The notes below the pieces were generated by a model. That model ran no database searches, was not told where the DNA came from, and was given only the letters and a program-made list of their open reading frames with translations. From assembly GCF_052857255.1 (NCBI RefSeq), contig NC_135505.1, positions 50,813,007 through 50,877,006 on the forward strand: DNA of 64,000 bases. Direction: 5' to 3'. Source of the DNA: Amblyomma americanum (taxonomy: Eukaryota > Arthropoda > Arachnida > Ixodida > Ixodidae). Shown here in pieces: positions 1 to 10,274 of this stretch. Every line of letters starts with the position of its first letter. The first letter of the stretch is position 1. Both the position numbers and the translations under genes were made by a program.

Positions 1-2261
1 TCAGCATTCAGATGTGTCTTTCCTGACTTGTGCTCAACTTCAAAGCAGTATTCCTGCAGGTGTAGATTCCATCTAGCGAGTCGCGAGCTAGGGTCCCTGA
101 CACTCATCACCCATTTCAGAGGATGGCAGTCTGTGACTAGCTTGAATTTGCGGCCGTAAAGGTAGCATCTGAAGTGCTTTACTGCCCAGACAACGGCGAG
201 GCACTCCCTTTCCGTAGCTCCGTACGTTTGCTCTGTGGGGCTCAGCTGTCGGCTAGCAAAAGCAACGGGATGTTCTTTGCCCTCGATAACCTGAGATAGC
301 ACGGCACCAACTGCGAACTTTGACGCATCTGTGGCCATAACGAAGGGCAAACTAAAATCCGGGTGGCGTAACAGCGGTGCGCTCATTAGCTTCCTTTTCA
401 GGGCCCCAAAAGCATTCTCCGCGTTTTCGTCCCAACGAAAGGCGACATTTTTGGCTGTTAAGGCGGTGAGCGGCATAGCGAGCTTGGCGAACTCCTCTAT
501 GTGCCTTCGGTAGTAACCGATCAGGCCGAGAAACTGCCGGACCTGGCGGACGCTAGTCGGGGATGGAAAATCCGAGACACACCTTAGTTTCTCAGGGTCC
601 GGTCGCACGCCGTCAGCTGAAACAACGTGCCCGAGGTATTTCACCTCGTTTTTGAGGAATTGGCACTTAGAGGGCTTCAGCTTGAGACCCGCTGCTCTTA
701 GTCGCACCAAAACCTGCTCAATATCGCGCAAATGGTTATCAAAACTGTCACTGGATATGATAATGTCATCCATATACACGAAGCACAGCCTCCCCAGAAG
801 ACCTGCCAGGATAACATCAGCGGTTCTCTGCCAGACAGCAGGGCTGTTGGCCAGACCCATCGGCATTCTTTTCCATTCATAGTGCCCTGAGGGTGTGTTG
901 AATGCCGTTTTCTCGGCATCTGCCGGATCCATTGCTATCTGCCAGAATCCCGCCGCCATGTCCACTACCGTGAAGTACCTGGCAGAGCCCAGCTGAGAAA
1001 GCGTCTCCTGTATATTGGGGATGGGGTATGGATCGATGCGATTTACGGCATTTAGTTTGCGGTAGTCCACTACCAATCGATACGAGCCATCTGGCTTTTC
1101 CACCAATAGTGCTGGTGCTCCCCAGGGTGACTTTGAGTGTTCGACAATGCCGCGATCAATCAGGTCCTGCACCTGCCGCTCCATCTCCTCACGTTGGGAG
1201 TAAGGAATCCTGTACGCACGCTGGTAAACGGGCGATGAAATGCCGGTTTCTATACTGTGCTTTATAACGCCACAGCAGCCCAAATCCAGGTTGGACGCGG
1301 CGAATACCTCCGAGTAGTCGTTCAGCAAACCAGCCAGAGCCTCCCTCTCCCTGGATTTTACGTGAGAAAGATCGAACGACACCTTTGGAGCAGCCGAAGG
1401 ACTAGCATGCTCTACAGTTGCGAGTACCGTATCGGTGGGCTCACGTTGCTCTATCGCAGAGGTGAAGAAAGCCGATGTTTTGTTCTTGGGAAGGCTCAGT
1501 GGCTGCTGGCTACAGTTAACCACCCGTAGGGGCACTCTGTGGGCGTCATTTACTGTCACGAGGCACGCGGCTGCCTTCAGGCCATTGCTTAGAGAGTCGA
1601 CCGGCTCAAGCACTCCCACGGCGCCGCTCTCTACATCTGAAGGCACAAACGCGTACAAAATGTGCTCCGACCAAGGAAGGACGACCGCCTCCTCGACCAG
1701 CCGGACGGCAACCCGCGAATATACCTTCTCCAATGATCCCACTGTTTGACGGGTGTCAATATCGGTAATGCGAATCTCAGCCCCTCTCCTGTTCAAAAAC
1801 GGAACTTTTGAGCCGCCCGCATTAACCTCTTCCTCAGAGAATGAGACTACTACCTTCCCTTTTCTAAAAAAATCCTGCCCTAATATACCTGACACTCCGT
1901 TTGGCAGAGACACCGTGTCCGGGCATACGTAGCAGGGGTGCTCCAATGCAATTCCGCCGAGAGAGAAGTGTAACCGGTAGAGTCCACTTATGCCAAGAGG
2001 ATCCCCCGTTATGCCTACAAATTTGGTTGCCATACCACCAGACGCTTCCAACACCTCGCGGTCCCCCTTCCTTCGAAGCGTGTTAAAACTGCTCTCCTTA
2101 AGCAATGTCACCTTTGACCCCGTATCTATCAACAATTCCATACAACAACCATTTAACTTGCAACGCACAACAGGGCATGCCTCGTCGGCCACACAAACTA
2201 CCACCACCTCATCATCTACTGCTCCCTCCCCACGCTCCTCAGGCTGGGGAGGACTAACTAG
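1..2261 (-). CDS. Gy1 pol: protease, reverse transcriptase, RNase H (partial)
   Basis: About 753 codons are open from CTA at 2261, just after the frameshift site, to position 1. An aspartic protease has its active-site Asp-Thr-Gly at about 2118-2126 and a GILGQDF motif downstream. Reverse transcriptase follows with DYRKLNAV, YPIPNIQETLSQL and catalytic YMDD at 776-765, then KYLGHVVSADG. RNase H begins with TDASKFAVGAVL near 330-300 and continues with REC and TDCHPLKW motifs. Integrase is expected beyond the left edge. All catalytic residues I could check are intact, unlike the other gypsy copies here. Pol makes element DNA and would be produced as Gag-Pol through frameshifting, but the stops in gag should block that from this copy. 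Confidence 0.9.
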
Positions 2262-2267
2262 TTTTTT
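2225..2267 (-). promoter_or_regulatory. Programmed -1 ribosomal frameshift signal between gag and pol
   Basis: The minus strand has the slippery heptamer A AAA AAC at 2267-2261, in phase with gag and followed directly by the gag TAG (2260-2258). After 8 spacer bases comes a 7-bp GC-rich stem, CCTCCCC (2252-2246) with GGGGAGG (2231-2225), enclosing a 14-base loop. A -1 slip puts ribosomes into the pol frame, which is open from there to the window edge. Heptamer, phase, spacing and stem match known signals; use in vivo is inferred. No clear second pseudoknot stem was found. Confidence 0.75.
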
Positions 2268-3199
2268 GACTCGGTATCTGGAGCCCCGCTGTAGGCTTGC
2301 TTAGGGCGTGTCTCGCCTGCTTCTCTTTGTGGCTCCCCACGGCGCACGTTTTGGCAGAACCTGGCGATGTGTCCGCGACCCTGGCAAGCGAAGCATACAA
2401 TTTCTTCAAAATCTCGCATACCGCGCCTGTAGCTTTGTGGCGGTCTCCGGTTTCCAGCGAATGGGCGCTGTTGAGCGCGCGCTTCAACCTGGCATTCTAC
2501 CTGCTGAGATAGCAGCTGTTCTAAGCGATCTAACCGCTCTGTCAAGAGAGCAACCTCAGGGTTGAGCACCGCTCTCTCTATGACGCGTACTCTCGCTGCG
2601 GCTGTCGTTAACGCCTCATTTTGTTCCTCATCCAATGCGGCCTCCACGGCTTAGTCGAAATTGCTCGGCTTGCGCGAGAGCACGAACCGGCGCACGGGGT
2701 CTTGCAGACCAGCCACGAACAAAGCGCTCATTTCCTCTTTAAGTATATCCTCCGCGTATTTCTTCTTAAGCTGGTCTCCTTCCTCCTCCCTGCTTAACGT
2801 ATCGCGCGCTAAGCGCTGAAGCCGCGACGCAAACGTTCGCACGTCCTCCCCTACCATCTGTCCGGCGTCACGGAACCTCTGTACTCGCACGTGACGTGGT
2901 TCAGTGTCAAAATGCTCAAACGCGAGCTTCTTAAATTCCGCAAATGATTTTGTGGATTTTACTTTTTCGTCTCGCCATGCAAAATCATGAGCAGCTCCTG
3001 CCATCTTACACCTCGCCATTCCCAGCATTTGAGCATCGGACCATCCCCCCATTTTCCCAATCTCTTCTAGCATGGAAAAGAAATCGCAGATTGGAACACC
3101 TGTCTAATCTCCCGTAAACGTCGGAATGACGCTTCCTAATGCCAGCATGCTTGCTCCGAGCGACGGCTGTGGAGTGGGAGCTCCCTCAGATACAGTCAT
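2258..3199 (-). pseudogene. Gy1 gag: capsid/nucleocapsid with two in-frame stops
   Basis: One frame of 313 codons runs from ATG at 3199 to TAG at 2258-2260. It contains a retrotransposon-Gag helical domain with SFAEFKKLAFEHF at about codons 90-105 and a CCHC zinc knuckle, CFACQGRGHIARFC, near the C-terminus. Gag assembles the cytoplasmic particle and the knuckle binds element RNA. Two stops interrupt it: TAG at 3104-3106 after about 31 codons and TAA at 2651-2653. Each is one substitution from a sense codon and the frame is otherwise intact. Only three Lys codons encoded by an A10 run precede the chosen ATG. The terminal stop overlaps the frameshift site leading into pol. Confidence 0.8.
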
Positions 3200-3336
3200 T
3201 TTTTTTTTCAAGCCCTCCAGTGCCTCAAGCCTCTCAAATGGGGGTAAAAGTCCCACAATCAGTCCCGTGATTCCCTTTTGATTACAATTTTGAAGTCATG
3301 AATGTCACAGCATTCAGAGGACATTTGCTTTTGAGA

Positions 3337-3353
3337 CCCCACTTCTGACACCA
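3337..3353 (-). promoter_or_regulatory. Primer-binding site, complementary to tRNA-Leu(CAA)
   Basis: The minus strand reads TGGTGTCAGAAGTGGG, the complement of the last 16 bases (with CCA) of eukaryotic tRNA-Leu(CAA), followed by a mismatch. It lies one base inside the LTR, where minus-strand DNA synthesis starts in LTR elements. The tRNA 3' end is quoted from general knowledge. Confidence 0.8.
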
Positions 3354-3354
3354 G

Positions 3355-4647
3355 TGTGATGACCCCCATAATGCGCAGGTCCACACGGGACGGAGAGGCA
3401 AAGAGACACCGTATGGCTCAGTTTAAACAAACAGGTATATTCAATAATTACACATGATTAAGATTATACATCAGAGGCTGGGGCGTCCGAGCTTACGTGC
3501 CGACGACTTCATGGGGGCGATGGAGTGGCTCCGGAGTTGGGCTCGAGCGGTTGCTGGCAGAAGCTGCACGCCGTCGGGCTTCGGCGCTGAAGGCCCTCTT
3601 CGCGAACGATGTCGTCCTGAGCGTGTATGCAGTAGAATTTCAATAGTCGTCCGTTTCTTCGAGGATGGTTCACAAACCCTTCTTCTAGTGTCGTTCGGCT
3701 TGGAAGATGAACAGGAGGCGAGCTTGTAGATGATGACAGCAGAGCATAATTTTACAACATACATATACGGAGAGTTAAACTGGAAAAAGCAGAACTGAAT
3801 TTACAAAAGAACAAACTTTGCACTTCTTTACTCATCGACCGGGCAGGTTAGTGCCTAAGTAGCATCACATTACATGCTAAGCATGGAGCCCCAGCTCAGA
3901 CTGCCCTCCTGCATCCGTTTACATGCGCTTTTAAGCACTTGGTTAACAAAGGACTAAGGGCGGTCATTTTCAGTGGCCCGCCCAAAGCATCAATTCTCCA
4001 ATGAAAAATAACATGCGAGATGGGGACAACCCCTTGGGTTGGGCTTAGCCTCGAACCCAGATTCTTGTTAACAATACAAACTAAATAAACAACAAAAACG
4101 TCACCACTCTCTCTCAAGTGAGAGTATCCACAGGCTCTCCCTTCGGAGCTAATCCTTGCCTCAGGCATGCATACCGCCACCCACCATCGGTCCGCGTCGT
4201 TCGTCAGCAACAGAGGAGGGGGCGAAAGCGCCCTCGATGCTGCCGCGCTACCGACGGCGGGACACAGCTAATAATCATGAAGGGGTTCGTCTGTCGCTCC
4301 GGGAAACCAGATTAAGGGTCGCCCCTGTTTTCCCACATTCTCGGCGAGTCTTGCCTGTCCGCCAGGTGTCCGTCACGGCCCTTCTGGGAATGCGCTTTTG
4401 TTCACGAGGCAGCGCGGGAAGCTGTGGGTGCCTTCCCGGCGATAGACCACGTCGTAAAGGGGGGGGGGGGGGTCCGTGCGTCAAGCGACAATTTTCGTTC
4501 CCGGTATGTACTCGGGGCTCTCGGTTTCCGCGTGTGCCGGCGTCCTGCTTTCTGCGAAGGTATGCAGCTGGAAAAGAGGGGCGGCCTTAAGCCCCAACTC
4601 GATGCACACACAAGGAATGTACCTCTTAGCACACAAGGAATGTCACA
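3355..4647 (-). repeat. 5' LTR of Gy1
   Basis: The plus-strand ends are TGTGATGACC at 3355 and TGTCACA ending at 4647, giving the inverted TGTGA...TCACA expected of an LTR. The inner end is one base from the primer-binding site; the outer end coincides with the homology break against D1 copy 2. The outer end carries a short tandem duplication of a CACACAAGGAATGT-like motif, and the LTR has a G14 run at 4459-4472. A weak TATA-like GTATATG lies on the minus strand near 3765. CATCACA at 3863-3869 would also fit as an end, giving a 515-bp LTR, but that does not explain the break at 4648. Confidence 0.65.
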
Positions 4648-5320
4648 TTCCTATTATAACGAAAGCCAACAGAATTCGTAGCAGCTCGGCCATCTTCATT
4701 GAGCACCCTGGAAGGAACAATCCCTGAATTAGGCGGTTAGAAAAATGTCACAATAATTTTGTTATTATATGAATTGAAGACGAATAGTTCAAGGTGTAGA
4801 CGCTTAGGGCAGATGATGAAAGTATGAGACCGTAATAAATGCAATCACTGACAAGAAAACTATGCTGTTACCTGTCGCACAGTCATGGCTAATATACGGC
4901 GATGTACTACCCTTTAATGGTATCTAGTATACCTCCGAAAAGGCGCTTTTGTTCCCGCGAGCGGCGAGCAAAGAAATGCTGAAACGTGATTAACCTTTCG
5001 CGATTACTTCACACACTTCGGAAGAAAGCGAAATGGTTTCAGCCAGTACTGAATAATGGCAGATGTTAAAAAAAGCTTTAAAACTAAGTATATCAGACAC
5101 ATCTCAGTGAACACAAGAAAAAGATTACCTTTTGGCTTCACCAATGGTGGACGAGAACGATCAAATCGAATAAACCAAATACCTAAATAAACACGGGACC
5201 CTTAGGGACACATAAGCTCTGCCATAAGGGTAGGACCCGAGAGCGTAATGGGTGAATTCATTATATGCAGAATGTGCCATTCTCTACATTCATAGATCCC
5301 TAGGAGTCTTCATACTGCTC

Positions 5321-5495
5321 CTGGAGCAGTGTGCATTCATTAAGTGATGCGCAACTGCCCTGCAACGACAGGTGCTGCCACCGGTGGCTCTTGTGTAACC
5401 CAAGTGCTCTTCCCGAGCGACCAATCTTTACCTGCCATCTGCCACTGTGAGCAGTTTCCTCACAATCCAGTGGGCGGTTCGTGATGACGCGCAAG
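5321..5495 (+). repeat. SINE-B family copy
   Basis: The head reads roughly GGAGCAGTGTGCATTCATTA, followed by GATGCGCAACTGCCCTGC, then GCTGCCACCGGTGG and a GTGCTCTTCCCGAGCGACC tail. The same series recurs at 20515, 35275, 47445 (minus) and 59690. The head resembles a degenerate pol III A box; the B box is weak. It is probably a tRNA-derived SINE and sits at the same place in both D1 copies. Confidence 0.6.
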
Positions 5496-5939
5496 GTCAC
5501 GTGCCCTAGGTGGCCGGCCTGCGTCCTAGGTTGCTTGCCTGGAGGTTTTGGTCGATTTTTCACTCCAGGCCAACGACGCCGATGACGCCAACGGCGACGC
5601 TGGATTTTCTGCTACACGAGCTCCTTAACTCCATCGCTTTAAAACAATTGTGGCAAAGACCCCAACTGGTGGCAGCATGCAGAATTTAAGACCAAATTAC
5701 CGTGTTGTAAACAGATCATAAAAGTAGATACCGATTTGCGAAAAGTGCATATTTATGGGCCGGAACGATGATATGGGGACACAGCAGTCTGGTTGTATTG
5801 GACAACTATGGAAGGCCGCTTATTTTAGGTAAATATGCAGGCGGAATCATCGATGATTTTAGGAATGTGATCACTTTGTACTTGGTGTTCACTCTACATT
5901 TTAACGCTTCGGGCAATGAGAATTGTCTCTAATGAATTG

Positions 5940-6171
5940 GTTTTGTTTGGGTTATGGGGTATAATGTTCCATAGTGACTCGGGCTATGAGGGACGCCTTA
6001 TTGAAGGGCTCCAGAAATTTCGACCGGTCCTTTAACGTGTGCTGACATCGCGCAGTACACGGGCATCTAGAATTTTGCCTGCATCAAAATCCGACCGCTG
6101 CGGCCGGGATCGATGCCGCGTCTTTTGGGTCAGCAGCCGAGTGCCATATGCACTAAGCCAACGCGGCAGCT
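5940..6171 (-). repeat. SINE-A (tRNA-derived), minus orientation
   Basis: The diagnostic core, CTTTAACGTGTGCTGACATC on the plus strand, and the tRNA-like head (complement of GGGTCAGCAGCCGAG) match the full-length copy at 26409-26651. Pol III boxes are degraded. It is shared with D1 copy 2 at 60302. Confidence 0.75.
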
Positions 6172-6652
6172 GTCATGAATTACACTTGCTCGAACAGGTA
6201 GGTGAAAGAGACGTGTTATAAAGTGGGAGTGTTTTAGTTTCAGCTATGTACTGTCAATCACACTACAATATTTGCACCGAACATGCAAATGATTATGTGC
6301 GCCGGGCTCTGGTAATAGAGTAATGCATCCGGTAAAAAATCCTACTGCACTGTACTTTAGGTGCAGTCATTTCTCGATTCAAATCACATATTGGTCTGCA
6401 AAGAGTTTGTCGCTAGATCATAGAATGGATGCAAATGCATATATGTAAATGTATATAAAGACGTCCAAGCGTAAACTGATGTAGAATGTCAAAATGAAAG
6501 TTACTGAGCGGCCGGTGATGAATTTATGCTTAAAAAAATTCTAGGACCCATTGCGACAAAAACGTTCTAGCGATACTTTGATTTAAATTTTGAAGTATTA
6601 TTTTTTAACTAAATTTTTGAACTTAACGAAACATTAATGGTGCCAGCCTCTA

Positions 6653-6656
<4 letters not shown>

Positions 6657-6737
<81 letters not shown>
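6657..6737. repeat. (TA)n microsatellite, about 40 units
   Basis: About 81 bp of uninterrupted TA. The equivalent spot in D1 copy 2 (near 61004) is only about four units, so the array expanded after duplication. It is open in several frames only because it is a dinucleotide repeat. Confidence 0.98.
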
Positions 6738-6738
<1 letters not shown>

Positions 6739-7980
6739 ACGGCACGATTTTAGAAAAGTTTATTCCTGAAGAAAACCGGTTTCGAAAAATCAGGCCCTGT
6801 TTCTGCCGAGGATGAAAGATATTCGAAAAAAGTTTTGCCTGTATGAATGCAGCATGTTCTTGTAAGGTACTGAAATTATTAGAAAACGAAAAGTAGTGAC
6901 CATGTCTTGGTTCATGAACGCTCATTTCCTGCTATGTTTAATGTTATTACACCACTAGTCTAGCAGTCCGTCTACAGTAGAATGATCAACCGGTTTCCGA
7001 GGAATCTTGGTGACCACGAGAGAAGCACACATGACGAGTGGATGTATTCTGCAGCCTTACCTGCGAAACGCATCAAACTGCAAGGTATTGCCGTGCTTAG
7101 CAAACCCAATAAGTAATGAAAAACTCGCTTTCCAACGTATTTATACTGTGAGAAAATGGTAACACGAGCATAGATGGAATTAAACATTGTTTCTACGAAC
7201 GCCCATTGAAGGAGTGGCCTCAAAATAAGCGATGTTATGGCATGGCTATGTTTGACTGATCACGCCTAATTTCATTTCATTTTATTTCCTTCTTGCCTTT
7301 TCGTGGGATCAATTGTCAAATGATTATGACAAATGGTTTGTTTTCTTGTGAAGCGCTGTTACGGGCGGGAGCGCCAGCTTTGGGATTTCTGGCTTTGCAC
7401 TGGCTGCAATTTAAGCGTTCTCTTTTGAGTAGCTGATTGCACCTGTGGACTTTGAAGTTTACTACATCCGTTCAAGTCTTGAAGTACAGGACCGAGCGAA
7501 AAGAAATTGGCTAATTGGTTTTAAGAATTTCGCCGCTTATTAAATCGCAATAATTTTAAGCAATCAGGCCAATAAGTTTAGCAAAGACTATTTCGCAAAG
7601 TCACCATTTCAAAGTAAGTTCGTTTGCGAATAGTCGCAACTCCTTATTATAAGTCTTTCTTTATCTTATAATTATAATTGACACCAATGATGCAAAAATT
7701 GAGCAAATGGAATGATTTATGTTGGCCATTTTTACAGTGGCTAATGGTTCCGGCGCTACATGTGTTTTAGCCAGGGTTTTACGCAACGTGTTAGAAGTAA
7801 ATGATTTCTTGTATTTTACCTCTAAATATTATTCCGTACTTTAGAAATTAATTGTTTATCAAATGGAAATATTCCTGGCAATTCCGTCACTTTTGACATC
7901 TTTCGATGACAATAAATTGGTTGCTTTTTTCCAAAGACGAGAAACAGGCGGTACACATTCGAGAACCTCAACTTGAAGGC

Positions 7981-8690
7981 AAACTGCTGTGCTGTGCGCG
8001 GCAACTGCCTGCCTTACATGCCCAACTCAGCGGCTTCCATGTTATTTAAGCGCTGTCAACAAAAGTGTGTTAGAGTGTTTTGTGTTATCAGAAAGAAAAA
8101 TAAGTAGACGTTGGCGTCTAGCATAGAAATTTAAGAGCGCAGCAAAAACAAGGATGAAAAAACGGAAGACAGAGTATGGCGCGAGCACCAGTCTTTACTC
8201 TGTTGCCTTTCTTGCTCATTTACTTTTTCAATTTGCAACTGCTTACATTAAAGCTCGGCACAGGGTGAATATAATTTTCTTTTGCTCATGCGTATTACCA
8301 ATGCAACGGTGTCATCAGCAGGAGAGAAAAAGCCGTCCGCTAGACAAACATTTGTTAACCGACAGAGCGAGCTTTCTCTTTAAGTGCGAGATAAAGTTGC
8401 AAGGAACAAAAAATTTAAGCTGCTTCCGCGCTGCATCTATTTTCTTGTCAGTACCCACAGGTATGTGGAACGAACGTCGGTGGTTGTAAATTCGGAAGTA
8501 ACTTTCAAACTTATTTACGCACGGCGCATTCACAATCATGCCTCCGTTCTATGGAGACAGGTAATATTATTGGATTTTGACACTGAGTGTGGGCAGTGCT
8601 TATATCCTTTTCAGAGGCATTTTACCCCAAAAGTGCCGAGAGTCTGGACTGGGAAAACCTTTCAATTAGGAGAAAGCCAGTGTGTAGCCT
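7981..8690. other. No recognisable gene
   Basis: Unique-looking AT-rich sequence with polypurine patches. The longest frame (8154-8489 plus, 111 codons) has no recognisable motif and I do not call it a gene. Confidence 0.5.
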
Positions 8691-8757
8691 GCGGCACTGG
8701 CGTTCGAATCTAGCACTTCTTGAATGCAAGGCGGTTTCTCTGACCACTAGGCCATCG
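8691..8757 (-). repeat. tRNA-like SINE head, minus orientation
   Basis: Read on the minus strand, an A box TGGCCTAGTGG is followed by a degraded B box GATTCGAACGCC at tRNA-like spacing. No cloverleaf with paired acceptor arms is apparent, so it is a SINE head rather than a tRNA gene. Confidence 0.55.
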
Positions 8758-8815
8758 CTTCAACACTCTAGTGGCCCAGGTATCCACGGGTTCTTCAAAA
8801 GAGTGCAAGCCATGG

Positions 8816-8885
8816 CCTGGCCTTGTGGTCTGCTTCTGGTGTGCATGGCTTGTGAACGCAGCCTATGGTTTCAAATCCCGCCACT
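8816..8885 (+). repeat. tRNA-like SINE head, plus orientation
   Basis: A box TGGCCTTGTGG at 8818-8828 and B box GGTTTCAAATCC at 8867-8878. It resembles the head at 62576 and lies head to head with the minus-strand unit 59 bp away. Confidence 0.55.
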
Positions 8886-9274
8886 GTGAGTGAGCCTCTT
8901 GCCGTTTCTGTTATTTTCTCGCACTATATTTCTCAACATATCGTCTTAGGCCGCAGAGCGGGCAGGACAGAGCAAGAAAACATGTAAAAAATAGTTCAGA
9001 TTACTCTGCGGGCGCTTGTACAGCAGAACCCGGCAGCAAAAAACTATTCTTTCCAACGCAATATTTTGAGAATGTTGCGAGATCCTTCACAAGTTAGGAG
9101 CACGTTGGTCGCAGCCCACAGCTTTAAAACGCGTGAAGCACGTACCCGAAGCATAACACAGCCAACCAACCCCAAGTACACACCGCTTCAAAGGTAGGTT
9201 AACCGAGAGCATCATGACTGTGTGGGCGTACCCTGCAGAGTCAGCGAGGGCAGTAGCGGTGGCTAATTAAAATT
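8886..9274. other. No gene seen
   Basis: Non-coding spacer between the SINE heads and the inverted-repeat unit; no motif recognised. Confidence 0.5.
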
Positions 9275-9539
9275 CATTGTAATTTAAGGGTGCCAAAAAC
9301 TGTCTCTCGCGTGTGTGTGTGTGTGTGTGTGCGGGGGGGGGTGCATTGCTCACTGTAATTCAAAAGCACCAAAAACCACACACGCACACACGAGAGAAGA
9401 GAACCGGACAGAGTGCCACTCATAATTGCTTTACAAAAAATTCTTGTTTGCCTAGTTGCTAACTGCTCATTGTGATTGCTCTGTCTCGTTCTCTTGTCTC
9501 CTGTCTGTGCGTAGTTTTTGGCACCTTTAATTTACAATG
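9275..9539. mobile_element. Short inverted-repeat-bounded unit with (GT)10 and G9
   Basis: The left end CATTGTAATTTAAGGGTGCC... (9275-9300) is the reverse complement of 9514-9539 with two mismatches over 26 bp. A third, direct copy of the end lies inside at 9351-9376. A (GT)10 run at 9311-9330 and G9 at 9333-9341 follow the left end. A MITE or internally rearranged transposon end fits. No coding sequence and no clear target duplication. Confidence 0.45.
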
Positions 9540-9789
9540 AGCACTTACCAAGTAGCCAAACGAGAAGTTCCTTTACTGTAATTAAAGGAAGCAAAAATTA
9601 ACATTAGCCGGCACATTAGCGCATAATGCAGACAAGTTTCGCAGCATGAATAAAACTCACAAAAAAGACAAGGCCAATCAGGGCGTTGATTTAATGAAAG
9701 CGCGCTAGAACACTTCAATCTAGTAAAGGGTGGCATCAGCGGCCATCTTGCCGGACACTGCCGGTCTTGCAAATGCTAACCTAAGTTTA

Positions 9790-10110
9790 AGAAGGTGCAG
9801 TTTCTGGGTCACGCCAAGGATAAGCTTCAGCGTGAAATTATCCAAGCCTTTTATATTAGGAAAGCTGGTGAGACTTGCGTCAGCATGCCTTCACTGTCAT
9901 TGTTGGAGATGAATTGGCTTTTTGGGGTGATTGTGATTATAGGTTTCACCTCATGATAACTGAATGTATTTAAACGTCGAGCTTTTTCAAATAAAATCAG
10001 ATAGAAGTGCAGCACAGTCCTGTCTTGTTTGCTCCTTGTCTTCTGAGTGCGTTTATTCATGCTGCGAAACTTGTCTGCATTATGAATAGCAACCAACTAG
10101 CCCAAACCAC
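9790..10110 (-). repeat. Dispersed repeat P, copy in minus orientation
   Basis: The reverse complement matches 12170-12490, from the terminal GGGCTAGTTGGTTGC-like motif through a CACACAGAAGACAAGGA-like stretch to GCGTGACCCA. A short direct piece of the same unit begins at 9625. The terminal motif resembles Penelope-like element ends in ticks, but no RT or GIY-YIG domain is visible, so I leave it unclassified. Confidence 0.6.
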
Positions 10111-10274
10111 CGTGTTACACTACCACAGTTCCTCGTGAGCAGGCCGCCCTCTATTGTGGGGCTACCGGGCACGCAAGCATCAGCGGCCGGCACGTCTGCG
10201 CCACAACGAGCAAGGTGCTCATAAGCTATAATACCACCCTGTCCTCGAGCGCATACATTGAGCGAGTGTTCAGT

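Larger units (their letters stand above)
1..4647 (-). mobile_element. Ty3/gypsy LTR retrotransposon Gy1, 5' part (runs off left edge)
   Basis: In minus-strand order the element shows a 5' LTR (4647-3355), primer-binding site (3353-3337), gag (3199-2258), a frameshift signal (2267-2225), then protease, reverse transcriptase and RNase H in one frame open to position 1. Integrase and the 3' LTR must lie left of the window. The outer LTR end is set by comparison: the second D1 copy at 59017 continues exactly where this LTR stops, so 4647/4648 is an insertion junction. The open pol frame suggests a fairly young element, yet gag carries two nonsense codons. Gypsy elements copy RNA to DNA in Gag particles and integrate through integrase. 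Confidence 0.9.
4648..7980 (+). repeat. Duplicated block D1, copy 1
   Basis: This stretch aligns colinearly with 59017-62225, for example at 4671/59044, 6365/60710, 7370/61600 and the ends 7970/62217. By eye identity is around 85%, with small indels. Both copies carry a SINE-B and a SINE-A at equivalent places, so the SINEs predate the duplication. The left end here is the Gy1 insertion; the right end fades near 7980. I recognise no protein in it. It could be a segmental duplication or two copies of a large unclassified element. Confidence 0.8.

Noticed and set aside
4118..4460. Possible rDNA fragment because of its GC-rich character
   Set aside because: No conserved rRNA motif could be found, and it falls inside the LTR bounds.
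4156..4590. A 144-codon plus-strand frame
   Set aside because: It lies in the GC-rich Gy1 LTR, has no domain and includes the G14 run.
6656..6925. Minus-strand frame ending in a YI dipeptide run
   Set aside because: The run is the TA microsatellite; the frame is absent from D1 copy 2.
8154..8489. 111-codon frame as a host gene
   Set aside because: No motif, signal peptide or splice context, and overlapping frames of similar length occur on both strands.
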